Shown here: piece after piece, positions 21,305-33,300 of the stretch
How positions within the stretch are numbered: the stretch's first letter is position 1
Layout: each line of letters opens with the position of its first letter
Origin: Canna indica
Lineage: Eukaryota > Streptophyta > Magnoliopsida > Zingiberales > Cannaceae
Assembly (NCBI GenBank): GCA_034359265.1
Contig: CP136898.1
Coordinates: 2,296,501-2,360,500, forward strand
Length of the DNA stretch: 64,000 bases
Direction of reading: 5' to 3'
The notes under the pieces: model-generated
Databases searched by the model: none
Seen by the model: only the letters and a program-made list of their open reading frames with translations
Told to the model about the DNA's origin: nothing
Position numbers and translations under genes: made by a program

Positions 21305-23962
21305 CTATCTTCCAGCCACATACTCTAGTTCCATGTTATCAATCAGCCTGACATTGCCAAACCAAGCAGCCACACAAATCACAACAGGGCCGCTGAGCTC
21401 TTCCACCGGCAGCAAACTTTCTTGCTCCACTATCTGGCATTTGAAGATCAAAATATCATTTCTCGTCGCTTGCCCCACAAAAACTATATCAAAAACATGT
21501 GATTTACTTGGTTTACATATCTGCCCATCAGCTTACCAAAGTCTTAATTTATGTGTATCAGCAGCTCCCTTCAATAGTATAGCATGAAGACTTCTTACAT
21601 GGGGATTTTATTAGGCAAAATTTTAACAAAAAACTAAAATTGAAAACTGGAGCATTCAACTGAAGCGATTCCCATATCATACTGGCGTGCATGACTATAA
21701 TAATTTACCAATGATAAATGTGCTGACTTTTGAGCATGGAACCAGTCAAATGTTGATCAGAGAAGACACCAATGGAGAAAAGCAATATGCTTTTCTCTAG
21801 ATATTTGGTTGCAATATGAACTAATTTGGATAATATATATTAGACATGATTTCTTGAAATGAAACAGATAACAGGGCATGCGCAGTGGATAAGTTATACT
21901 TTGTTCAATGTTAATGTTACAGTAACGATAAAAACATAAGACAATGATGATGTTGCACATATGAATTCTTGAAAAAAGAAACGATGGTATTGCTACAATT
22001 ACCTCAACATAGTCAATTCTTCCACCAGCTTTTGTTATAGATTGGATGATAATATCATTCAGTTCTTGGCAAGAGGTTTTTTCATGCTGTGCAGTATACT
22101 TAGCTTTTGTCAACGAGTTGTAGATTGACAAGGCCTACAGGAGATGGAACAATAGGATGGACGATTTCAATATCCAGGCAACCTTTAAAAGATAATTTAA
22201 TGTAAGGCCTACAACAAAGATACCTATCTTTTGCAGAATAACATTTCAATGATAGTGAATACAAATCCAAAATTAACTACCATATGAACATAAGACTTAA
22301 AAGCATTTCGTAATTACCAAATAAACTATTTGATTTACCAGTGGCAGTAGAAACTCCTGCAATGTATTAAAATTTGCACACATGCAAGTATGCAACATTG
22401 TCACGTGAAAGTCTATCATCTAAGTAATTATAGAATTGTTTGGTTGCATAAGCTCAATGCCTTAGGATCCATTTAAATGATTGATAGCTTTTTCATACTG
22501 AAATATTATAATTTGCTTAGACCTTCCAAAATCTTCTATTTGTTCCTATATTAATATGTTATGCAACAACCTGGTCTTGATCAACCTAAACATGGTCATC
22601 ATCCGCCGGAAGCAATGGTAGATAAGGAACCACCTCAAGCAGGAAATAAATGGTCCAAGAAATATTCAAGAAGAGAAAAGATCAAGCAGTCCTTACTGAC
22701 AACCGAGAGTCCGAGACTTAACCAATATCCTCATCATGGAGACCAAGTCTTTAGGGATAAGGATGTTTACTTAGTTAATTTCTTAATTTTGTTTCAGTCA
22801 TTTATAAGACTTAGTCATTGATAAGGCAACTTTATTTATTAGATAAAGATGGGGTAATAGACATATGCAAGAAGGAGATTCATTCAAGCCTTGCATTGCT
22901 ATATATATTACATAGAATGAATGAGACACGCATGTCATTGCTAATATCTTTTCTATCTTCTTCCTCAACCCTCTACCCCCTCCCTCTTCTATTCTTTGAG
23001 CAACCTAAACACTAGTCACCATAGGGAAGAAGAAGAAATCATCTTCTATTCCCTCGCAGGATTCATAGGCATCTTCTCATGGAGAGACCAACCCCATTCC
23101 CAGTTCATCATCAACATGACATCGCCCGTGGACTCGATCCTACGCCAAGGCCATGACAAATATGGTATCAGAGCCGACCACGGGAGAAGAATTCTAGTAG
23201 CAAGTGATGGCACTCCTTAAGTCTATGCAAGATGAACTAGCACATAACATAGCTGAAAGAGAAGAGATATCTGCAATGACATGTGTGTCTCATTCATTCT
23301 ATGTAATATATATAGCAGTACAAGACTTGAATGAATCTCCTTCTTCTTGCAGATGTCTATTACCCCATCTTTATCTAATAAATAAAGTTACCTTATCAAT
23401 GACTAAGTCTTATAAATGACTGAAACAAAATTAAGAAATTAACTAAGTAAACATCCTTATCCCTGAAGACTTGGTCTCTATGATGAGGATATTGGTTAAG
23501 TCTCTTGTCGGTAGTTGTCGGTAAGGACTGCTTGATCTTTTCCCTTCTTGAATATTTCTTGGACCATTTATTTCCTGCTTGAGGTGGTTCCTTATCTACC
23601 ATTGCTTCCAACGGACGATGACCATGTTTAGGTTGATCAAGACCAGATTGTTGCATAACATAATATCAATTGTCTATCATCATAACTCTCTTTTATCTCT
23701 ATGGAATGTCTAAATTTCATAAACTGAAAGGCAAAGGACAAACATCTACATAACGAATTGAGTGCCTTAATAAGAATAGAGAACAGTTTAATTGTCTACA
23801 AAACAAGAGAGACGAACAAAATAATTATTTATACCTCTCAATGACTGGAGGTCTATTACATCAAGAATACACAATATGAAGAATCATATAATTTGTTCCC
23901 ATATGATGATAAATCTAATAGTTCATCATTGCTGATTGCATATCCAAAATTTCACAAATGTA

Positions 23963-23993
<31 letters not shown>

Positions 23994-26352
23994 GAAAAAG
24001 GAAAATATTTATTTATCTAGTAGATGTAAAATATTTGTTAACTAATAGAAAACTAAACATGAAATTTAAGATGTACTTCACTATTAGTGTTATACCTAAC
24101 ACTTCAATTCAAGATAATACAGTAATTAAATATATCTTAGTTGCAGGAAAAACCTTCTCTCGCTCTTCAGGTGAAAGGCGCACGTTGCGCGAGCTCATAG
24201 CAAGACCATCAGATTCACGTACAATTTCTGAACCAATTATTTTAACTGCAAAATCAAGATCGCGAACCTAAAATAGCCATCAACCAACAAAAGCACCAAA
24301 AGAGTTAATAACATACCAAATTTGCCTCTTGATATTACCTACTGTAAAGGAGGTAATATAGCATGCTACAAGCTATAAAAATATACAGTTATGACAATAT
24401 ATATTAGCAAATTCACTTTCACATACCATATGCATTAAACATCAAGACTGCCTCTTTTATGAAGCAGTACTTTTCTAAGTCATATTAGAGGGCAAAGAAT
24501 TAATGGTTTTTAATAACTCTGAATTGCAAAACCAATGAATGGTAGAAAAATTGTACAATCAGCACCTGATTTTCACCTAGTTATGGCATCATAAAGCATA
24601 ACAAGAGCTACATAGAAAGAAGTCTCATTGCTATTCCACTAAAACTATTAAGTCACCAGAACAATTAATCTTCAATTAAGTGCTATGAAGTTCAAGGTAG
24701 TTTCAAAATGAGATTCTTACACTAAGAAGAAGCATCAAGTTAATACAGTACTCAGCAAGAAGCTAAGCTAAGGCAAGACAATCCAAGATTATGTTTCTAT
24801 ACCTGTAACTGTGATCTATTCAAGTTCAAGGAATACATGGATAGCCAACAAACGTTAGAGTTGATAATATGATCTGGATATGTTGAAGCATTTGCTTATG
24901 ATAATTCTTGACAATAAGTTCTTTACCCATAAGAATAAAGGCACATGTAATCCTTAGTATGGGACAGAAAGAAATAAAGCAATGATAGGTGGCCTAAACA
25001 TGTTACTGCTGACTGTTTTCTTGGACCTTTTGCCCATCTAAATCATAAATCATTTGCTAAATTGTATCTAAAAGTTAAAGCTGAACAAGTACCTACAATA
25101 TTCATATATACCTCACCCAACAGACAAAGCCAAATTTTTATATTTTAAAGCAATGAGAGAAGTTTTCAATTTATTTCACTAAATATCGAAGTTAATAATT
25201 ATAAGATTGCTGAGGTTTAAGGATAGGTTTGTGCAAGACTGGTCTCAATTTCTTGAATCCAAAAAGGGAGTCTTGTTGGTTGAAATTAGTCAAATTTGTT
25301 TCGCCACAAGCTGCAAAGGGAAAACTGATTTTCAAATTTTTTTTGGATATCCTATTAGGAGAAGTCAGTTGCATGATTTTCTTAGTCTCTTTATTATTTT
25401 TTATTTCAACAACCAACCCTGCTACATAAAGCTACCTAAAAAAGGTAATCAACAATTAACACTCATGATTGTCAATCATCAAGCTCTGTCCTAGTGAGAT
25501 TCTACGTGATCGAATCTAACATTGGAGTGCATATTAGGTTCCTTAGTTTAAGAAGTCACTAGTTTTTGTGTAATGTTCAATAGTTAATCACACTCAATTT
25601 AGGCTTAGCAATAACTTCGGATTTCTGTGAACTGAAACTATATCACAATCATACCATGAAAGTGCGTACAAAATGAAGTTTTGTCATCGAATATCAATTC
25701 AGAACGAAAAAAGGGGAGAAAGAAACAGTGGAGGAGACGAACATCTCAGACATACCATTCGGCAGATTATGCGCCATTGCTGATAGTCCTTCTTGCCAAA
25801 GACCCCGTAATCTGGATCCACTATGTTGAACAATTTCGCCACCACGGTAGCCACCCCTCGGAAGAAAACCGGCCTGCTCTTCCCGCACAACCCCCGCTCC
25901 AACTTCTCCACCCTGACCCATGTCTCGTGCGCTGACCCATCGCCCTCCGCCGCCGCCTCGATGCACGAAACCGGTGAGATAAAAGAACCGGCCGCAGACT
26001 GGGGCCCGCCACGGCCACCTGCCCCCCCTACGCCGCAGCCGTAGTCGTAGAGATTGGTGGGGCAGAAAACGGCGTGGACACCTCCGAGGTCGGCGAGCTT
26101 CTGCAGGTCGCCGCGGAGATCAGAGGGGTAGGTAGCTAGGTCCTCGGAGGGGGCGAACTGACCGGGGTTGACGTAGATGGACACGACGATGACGTCGGCG
26201 AGGGAGCGGGCGGCGGCGACGAGGGCGAGGTGGCCGTCGTGGAGGAAACCCATGGTTGGGACCAGAGCCACCGTCTTTCCATGCGACCGATGCGACCGCG
26301 ACCACGACCGCATCGCCGCCTTATCCGTTATGAAATCCGGTTCACTGCCCAT
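21305..26352 (-). CDS. PANC: Pantothenate synthetase (pantoate--beta-alanine ligase)
   Basis: Four minus-strand exons (25756-26352, 24154-24267, 22003-22134, 21305-21433) all meet in phase 0 and give about 323 residues, slightly over the usual plant length of roughly 310. The enzyme joins pantoate and beta-alanine with ATP to make pantothenate (vitamin B5), the precursor of coenzyme A; plant enzymes are cytosolic and no transit peptide is visible. Family signatures are [14 protein letters not shown] (nucleotide-binding HIGH-type motif), [28 protein letters not shown] (exon 1), [12 protein letters not shown] (exon 2) and DYVEIVEQESL across the exon 3/4 junction. Exon 1 is strongly GC-rich. A Gly/Ala-rich insert (about 26010-26040) lies within exon 1. 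Intron 2 is about 2 kb and carries the palindromic LTR insertion. An inverted-repeat element begins about 60 bp upstream of the ATG. Confidence 0.93.
22557..23158 (+). repeat. Full LTR forming the left part of the palindromic insertion
   Basis: The 602-bp unit begins TGTTATGCAACAA and ends CCATGACA, immediately upstream of a primer binding site. Its short length fits a Ty1/copia or a small non-autonomous LTR element; the family cannot be decided without coding sequence. Confidence 0.75.
23163..23175 (+). other. Primer binding site in the palindromic insertion
   Basis: TGGTATCAGAGCC lies four bases after the LTR end and is identical to the primer site of the chromovirus. It is followed by ATGGCACTCC, a possible start of a truncated gag frame, which then runs into the inverted LTR arm. 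Confidence 0.85.
23961..23990. repeat. (TA)n microsatellite
   Basis: About 15 uninterrupted TA units lie within intron 2 of pantothenate synthetase. Confidence 0.9.
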
Positions 26353-26415
26353 CGTCTTCTTCTGTCCTCTTTCTCGACTCAGCCGCGGCGGCTGGTTCGC
26401 TTTCTATATATTTAT

Positions 26416-26550
26416 CAAATTCTGAAGGAATGGGAAATTTTTAAAATCGAATTTTAAAATTTAAAATTTTCTAAATTGAAATTGAGTAGATCGAATATTT
26501 ATATTATCTCTGATTAAAATATCTAATCAGTTAAAGATTTTGATAAAAAA

Positions 26551-26604
<54 letters not shown>

Positions 26605-27265
26605 ATTTAATTTAAAAAATATTTTTTATGATAAAAGTAAGATATTAGAGAATAAAAAATATATTTTTCAAACTATCTAATGTATTAAATACTGAATAAA
26701 GTCTATAAATTTAAATTTAAATTAAAAATTATAAAATATTTTGATGTAAATTTTTTTTGAATCACAGTACATCTTTTGTATTATTAAAAAATTATTTCAT
26801 TAACCCAAATATTTTTTTAAAAAAAATATGAAGCTATTATAAACTTTGCACAAAATTCTCTAATAAGTTAAAAAAATTTATTTATAATAATTTTATAATT
26901 ATAAAAAATAAATTTTAATTCACAAAAAAATATATATGTAATATAAAAGTTGTGCTAGAGTCTATCAAAATATTTTGGACAAAAAATATTTTATTATTTT
27001 TAATTAAAAAAATAGTTTTATAGTCTCTAATGCATTAGAGATTTATTAGAGACTTTTGCCCAAAATCTATAATAGTTTTATAATTAAAAAATAATAATAA
27101 AATATATTTTTTTAAATATAAAAGATGTGTTGTGGTTCAAAAAAGTATTTTTCATCAAAATATTTCACAATTTTTAAATTAAACTTAGATTTATAGACTT
27201 GGTGCAACTTGAAAATTTATTTTTTAGACTCTAACACCTCATTTTTATTATAATTTTTTTAATAA

Positions 27266-27326
<61 letters not shown>

Positions 27327-27464
27327 TTTAACCAAAGTCTCTAATTGGTTAGAAACTTTGATCCATAGGTAAAATGAGTATCTGATCCACTAAATTTCGG
27401 TTTGAAAAATTTTGGAACTTCAAATCCGATTTTGGGAATTTCTCATTTTCAAAATTCGAATTTG
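26416..27464. mobile_element. 1-kb foldback (near-palindromic) inverted-repeat element
   Basis: The sequence from 26416 inward reappears in reverse complement from 27464 inward. Matching blocks include AATGGGAAATT with AATGAGAAATT, AAAATCG blocks, GAAATTGAGTAGATC with GAAATTTAGTGGATC, AAGATGT...GTGATTCAAAAAA, and CTATTATAAAC...CTCTAATAAG close to the centre at about 26970. Both arms hold a long (TA)n run at about the same distance from their ends (about 26555-26600 and 27268-27320). The arms are roughly 480 bp each and perhaps 75 percent alike. There is no coding frame. This is the structure of a hairpin MITE or Foldback element. A clear target duplication was not found in the AT-rich flanks. 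Confidence 0.7.
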
Positions 27465-27492
27465 GTAAATTGCTTATATATTTATTTGCATT

Positions 27493-27494
<2 letters not shown>

Positions 27495-27556
<62 letters not shown>
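27495..27556. repeat. (TA)n microsatellite
   Basis: About 30 TA units lie just outside the foldback element. Such tracts are unstable in length. Confidence 0.9.
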
Positions 27557-27560
<4 letters not shown>

Positions 27561-28215
27561 AGGGCGGAAAAAATGAAATTATCTAATGTTTTAAGAATTA
27601 ATTCCGTAATATATTTTTAAATTTTTCTCGATACTTTATGGACTCGACTAATACCTTCGGGCCAACCGAATTAGACTAGTATCATTGTCAATCATCCCCG
27701 ATCCAACATTATATACAAATACGACACGCCTCATGTATCATATATTTTAATTTCTATTATCTCCATCTCGAATACATACTTACTTGAGTGTCAAAGTATC
27801 TTTTGTGCCCCCTCATCAGAGTCGCACATGACCAAAAGACGCATCATACCACCCCGACTCTCATGTGAGAACATTTTATTTCTACAAAAACTCGAAAGTT
27901 TAATTTTTGTCAACAATGTTCAACCCTTAAACAAATTAACCTATAAGATATTAGTTCATTTGAGTGGATGGTCGGCACTTGTTTTCCTGGAGCAATGTCT
28001 CAGGTTCGAGATTTATGAATTAAGGAAACTATCGTAGTGAGAACTTTACCCCTTAGTGGATTGATTTTAAAAAGCTCTAATCAGATTATGACCCCACTAG
28101 TAGTTTAGTAGTTATGCATATGTTTATGTTGTCAATAAATATGAGATTTGGTCCTCGGTTGTAATGTTTTATGTATCTTTCTATATTTTTATACATCTTA
28201 TAAAATGCATATTGT
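27557..28215. other. Region without a gene; SINE-like segment split by a hAT insertion
   Basis: No coding region is recognised. About 28085-28207 resembles the SINE-like segment at 20660-20830 (TAGTTTAGTAGTTATGCATA, GAGATTTGGTCCTCGGTTGTAA, TTTTATGTATC). Its T-rich tail is interrupted by the hAT element that begins at 28216 and resumes after 29277. Confidence 0.4.
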
Positions 28216-29269
28216 TAGGGATGACAACGGTTCGGTTAACCGCATTTTTGTAGGTTAACCAAAACTAAAACTGACCTAAATACTCGCTAATCGAAACCGA
28301 AACCGAAACCGTTCGGTTTCAAAAACCTATACCCGAAACCGTAACCGACTTGGTTTCAATTAACCGCGGTTAATTGAAACCGAATATTTTTCAGTTCATA
28401 TAGACCCGGTTATCCATTTACTACCGGTTAACAGGCCGGTAGTAACCGGATAATCGGTTCAAATATGCCAAAATAGTAATTAAAAAAAATGCTAAGAAAA
28501 TGCCAAATTGGAGCTGTCGAGCAAATCGAGTGGTCGGGCGTTGGCGAGGGCCGCCGAGGGTCGAGGCCGAGGGGGAAGGCCGGAAGGGAGTCGCTCGAGG
28601 CCCGTCGAGGGTGATTTGATGATCGACTGAAGGGAAGGGGAGTCGCGGAATCGCGACATTCGCACAATCGCACTGTCGCGAGTCGGGTAGGCACTCGGCA
28701 GTCAGTTGAGGGACTGAGGGAGAGGGAGTGTCGATTGTCGAGTGTGATGAGGGATTGAGGATGTCGACTGTCGACTGAGGGAATGAGGGAGAGGGAGTGT
28801 CGATTGTCGAGTGTGATGAGGGAATGGGTGTCGGTTGAGGGACTGAGGGAGAGGGAGCGTCGACGGTCGACTATCGAGTGTGATAAGGGATTGAGGGTGT
28901 CGGCTGAGAGAGTGAGGCTGTGAGGGAAATTTTAGGGTTAGATTTAGTTTTTAGGTTTTTATATATAAGGGTAAATGGGTAAGTGGGTTAATGGTAACGA
29001 GTTTCGGATTTAAATAATCTAATAATTTATATTATAAACGGTTTTGGATATCGGTTAACCGTGAAAATCGATAATCGAAACCGAAATTTATAATCGATTT
29101 TGATTACCGATTAACCGCACCTCGATAACAGAAATCGAACCGTTTAGAAACGATTTTTGAGTTTCACTAACCGAAACTGAAACCGAACCGCAAAAATCAT
29201 TATCCAACCGGATTTTGCGGTTCGGTTAACCGGTTAACCGCGGTTAATCGATTCCAATTGCCACCCCTA
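28216..29269. mobile_element. Non-autonomous hAT-type element (1054 bp) with GC-rich core
   Basis: The ends TAGGGATGACAACGG and CCAATTGCCACCCCTA form an imperfect terminal inverted repeat, and the 8-bp duplication CATATTGT is perfect (28208-28215 and 29270-29277). The subterminal regions are packed with GGTTAACCG and CGGTTTCG words on both sides. The centre (about 28500-28920) is GC-rich and contains a minisatellite. No transposase frame is present. Confidence 0.88.
28700..28920. repeat. Minisatellite, about 80-bp unit, three copies
   Basis: Units with GAGGGAGAGGGAGTGTCGATTGTCG...GTGTGATGAGGGA recur three times with small changes inside the hAT element. Confidence 0.8.
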
Positions 29270-29277
29270 CATATTGT

Positions 29278-30373
29278 GCGTATATTTTTTATGTTTTTGT
29301 ACATTTTTAATGATCATATTATAAAGTTAATTATTAATTAAAAGATATTGATTCGTATCATTGATGAACATTTTGGTGGAAGTATTTATTAGTAATATCA
29401 ATATTTAAAGGTACTTTGATGACCAAATATTTATATTTGTATGATTTACTAGTAATATTAATGTTTGATGCACTTTAATGAGTAAATGTTTACATTAATA
29501 TGATTTATGACGTATAATATTTTGAATTTGTGATATTTGATGAAATTATAACTTTTAATTTTTTTTACAAACATAAAAAATCACAATAAATGATCATACT
29601 ACGAATCCTAAATCTTTAAGCAATATACAATATATTGCCACAAACTATGCTACATATAATTGACAAATTATAACTCTTACTTAATAGGCAAAGATTAAAG
29701 TATTTTATATTTTCAAAAATATGCTTAAATCATTGCAGTTAGTTCACTTGGTTTAATTCATCTTCAGTTTGTTTGATAATATTCAATAATAAATTCACTT
29801 GCAGCACAAGTGATAATAACATCCCGTGTATATTCTATTGATCTAGAATTTGAACCCTAGCATAATCGCTTTTATGCATATTTTTTAATTTATCTGATAT
29901 TATTGATTGTAATATTAATTTATTTCATCCTTACGATTGTGAAAGTGATTTTGTGTATTTATCCATCGTAGTACTTGAACCTTACTTCATCCTAGTAATT
30001 AATTTCATTATTTTTTTATAAAAAAAATATTATTAAAATAAATGAAATGACAGAATAAATTTAAAAATCATAAATATATTAAAGAATTAACAACATAATA
30101 TAAATTTAGGTAATATTTTATGATATAATAATTATTATAATCAGATAATTGTGCCTGCGGGTTAGCAGGCGCGACTCATGATTCAAATTGGATGGGATTG
30201 GGACAGATCCGAATCCGATCCATCGACACGGGTTCAAGTTCAACAAACAAAATTAGGGATCGGCCCCTCGCCCCGCCCTGCGAAAAGCTCGAGGGTTTTG
30301 CCTCTCTTCCATTTCCTGTGCTCCCACCAAGCGGTCGACGACTGTAGTAGAAGCAGCACCAGCAGCGGAGAGC
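29278..30373. other. Region without a gene, 5' flank of U2A'
   Basis: The stretch is AT-rich. The first about 60 bp continue the interrupted SINE-like tail. About 29810-29900 has another weak tRNA-like segment. The last about 200 bp (from about 30150) are more GC-rich and probably contain the promoter and 5' UTR of the U2A' gene. Confidence 0.5.
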
Positions 30374-33300
30374 ATGGTGAGGCTAACGGCGGACTTGATA
30401 TGGAAGAGCCCTCACTTCTTCAACGCCATCAAGGAGCGAGAGCTTGACCTCCGCGGTGAGCAGCTTCCCTTCTCCTCTTCAGCATACGCTTCTTCTTTTT
30501 TCTCCGTAGTTTCTAGGGTTAGGGTTCATCCCCTCATGTGGTATGAACTGCTGCTGATTATGGGGATGGCGTTTTTGACTGGGCTGCTCTGTTGGGTTTC
30601 AGGTAACAAGATCGCGGTCATCGAGAACATCGGTGCGACTGAGGTGAGTTGGATTTAACACGCGCGCGCGCGTCGCGCCCTCTGTGTTCGTGTTGTTATT
30701 TGACACCAAGTGATTCTCCCACGCATATTGGCTGCTTTTTTCCATTAGGCATCTTCCTTGAACCCCACCCCCTGGAAGCCTTATGTTAGTTACTTGGTTC
30801 TACATTGTGACGAGAACCTTGACCTGATGGCTTTTTATAATGGAATTTCTTGTGGCATAAGTTTATCTACGAGGTGTCATATTATTTTGACTGCGTAATC
30901 TATTGATTACATTTGCGCCCTCAATTATCACCCTTTGACTAAGGTGAATGATGCACTTGCACCCTGTACATTATTTTAGTGGTAAAGCACTCTGTATGAG
31001 TGAACTATGCCTTTGCACTTAAAACGTGCAAAGAGCTTGAATTGCTTAGTTGCCACCCTAGTGCTCCTTGAATTTGCTTTTGGTTGCAAGTATCACTTGT
31101 GGGCATTTCCAGTTGCAAGTAACATGTCCTCTTAGCAAGTCCTTAATGATTCCTCAAGCGGGGCTTTGTTTGGTGATGATATCTACAAAATAGAGAACTC
31201 TTTTCTTCACAATCATATATAGACTGTTTATGAGGCTCAAATGTGCAACTGAGACTTTTTTCCTCTTTCATTCATCTTTTTAACAATATAGTAAATATTT
31301 TCATTGTTTAAATCGTCCAGAGATTCTTCTCTTGTTTGAAGCAAGGAGACCCCAATTTAGACATGTTCTCAAGGACAATTCTATGCTTCTTTTGAAGTTC
31401 TAACTATAGGAACCTACATATAAATTAAATTTTGAGTTAATAGTAAATACTTATGCAATACTAAATCCTAGAGGTGTGCCATTTTTTCTGTTCTTCATCT
31501 CCTTCTGTTAAAAAGTTTATGGAGTTGGATACTTGGATGAGGTAGGTGCAGGTTTCTATACAGCTTAAGTGGCTATGTATACGAATTACACAAGAGAAAC
31601 AAATCTACTAGTGATACTAAAGTGGTAATTTGGGCTAAGATATTTCTTAAAGGAATATTTTTTCTCTCCATATTAGTAAAGCATGTTCAATGTATGGTGT
31701 TGAAGAAGAAATAAAAGATCATATTTACCATCTCAAACTGTTATTTCCTTGAACCACATGTGATTTTAAACAGAATATTCATCCTACTAGGATTAGAGTG
31801 GTGGTTGAACTAGGCTAGTTTAGTTGAAAATTAAGTACATGCTTCCGATGAGGTGGGGTTGGTTTTCATGATATTATTATTGATGGGCAATGACTATTTT
31901 TGAGTGCTATTGTAAGTGCTCAATGAAGTTGGAGATTGGTTGTATGAGAATGTTTTCTTGGAGGATTAAGTTGATGTTATAGTATTTGTGTACTAGCTGC
32001 TAGTTTTTGCTTGAACCATACTTCTAGGTTTAAAAAGTTTAATGGGTGTACTAGCTGATAGTTGTTGCTTGAATCTTAGTTCTAGATTTAAAATGTCCAA
32101 TGGGTGTACTAGCTGGTAATTGTTGCTTGAATCTTTTGGTCTGTAGAAAGAATTATTGAAAATTGTAAGAACGCTTGACATTTGATTGTAGTTGTTTTCT
32201 ACTTATTTTTTCTTTTTACTGAGATTCATCGTGCTCGAATCAAATTTCTTACCCCTATGAATATCACTAGTTCACTACCTTCCACATTGCATAATGTTAG
32301 ATGTTCAATAATTGCAGGATGTTCCATGTGTGCCTTTATTATTTTACAAAGATGGAGATCCAAGCTAATGATTTGTTGATACAAATTACAGAGTGTTGTC
32401 TAAGAATTATTTTTCTCTTCTCCCTCCAATTTCCTTGTAAACAATGCTTTATCAATTTTATTCTGACAACATGCAGTAACCCTACTTTGGAAAATAAAGT
32501 TTCTCTTTGCTTGTTCTTTATATATTTGAACCTTGTTTATTTTCCTCTCTGCAGGACCAATTTGACACCATTGATCTATCTGATAATGAGATTGTGAAGC
32601 TTGAAAACTTTCCTTACTTAAACCGTCTGGGCACTTTGTTAATCAACAATAACAGAATCACTCGTATCAATCCAAACATTGGAGGTTGGAAAACTCGAAC
32701 CAAACCAAATTTCATATTTGTAGACTAATGGTTTATACATTCTAATTCATTTTGTCATGAAATTTTTTCAGAGTTTTTGCCCAAGTTGCATACTTTGGTT
32801 CTAACAAATAACCGTTTGGTAAACCTGGTGGAGATTGATCCTCTTGCATCCCTTCAGAAGTTGCAATTTCTTAGCTTACTGGACAATACTATTACAAAGA
32901 AACCAAATTATCGACTTTATGTGATTTATAAACTGAAACCATTGAGATTGCTTGATTTCAAGAAAGTGAAACAAAAGGTTAGTTTAATTCTGTATCAGCT
33001 TGATATGTCATATTATAATATGTTTCTTGGTAGAAACCTTGTCAGCTGTATGGCGTGACATATGATTGATATTTCTTTAGGTTTACTAACTTGTTGTTTT
33101 TGTGGCAATTTCTTTCTTGTTTAGATTACTGCTATTCTTCAAATTTAGGTTATCATTTAGCTTATATTAATTATTTTTATTTCTTGTGGAATGTGGATCT
33201 TACAAGGTTTGACTTCTGTCCTAATATACTTTTACTTTTTCTTTGGTGATAAGATTGCATTTTAATATTTTCAATTTCAGTATAGCTGTCTATTTCTTAG

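Larger units (their letters stand above)
22557..23660. mobile_element. Palindromic LTR-derived insertion with two U3 ends
   Basis: The left part is an LTR (22557-23158) followed by a primer binding site and about 85 nt of leader/gag-like sequence. From about 23262 to 23660 the first 399 bp of an LTR of the same family return in reverse complement, so both outer ends are the same terminus (TGTTATGCAACAA left, TTGTTGCATAACA right). A perfect 5-bp duplication TAATA flanks the whole unit (22552-22556 and 23661-23665), as expected for one integrase-mediated insertion. The arms differ at roughly 5 percent of positions by eye, including a 3-bp indel. It sits inside intron 2 of pantothenate synthetase. 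Confidence 0.85.

Noticed and set aside
22557..23660. Possible DNA transposon with 400-bp terminal inverted repeats
   Set aside because: The left arm continues into a complete LTR followed by a retrotransposon primer binding site, and the 5-bp duplication fits integrase, so a retrotransposon origin explains more.
26416..27464. TATATATTTAT on both sides of the foldback as a target duplication
   Set aside because: The right copy is not adjacent to the inverted-repeat end (about ten bases intervene) and the word is low complexity.
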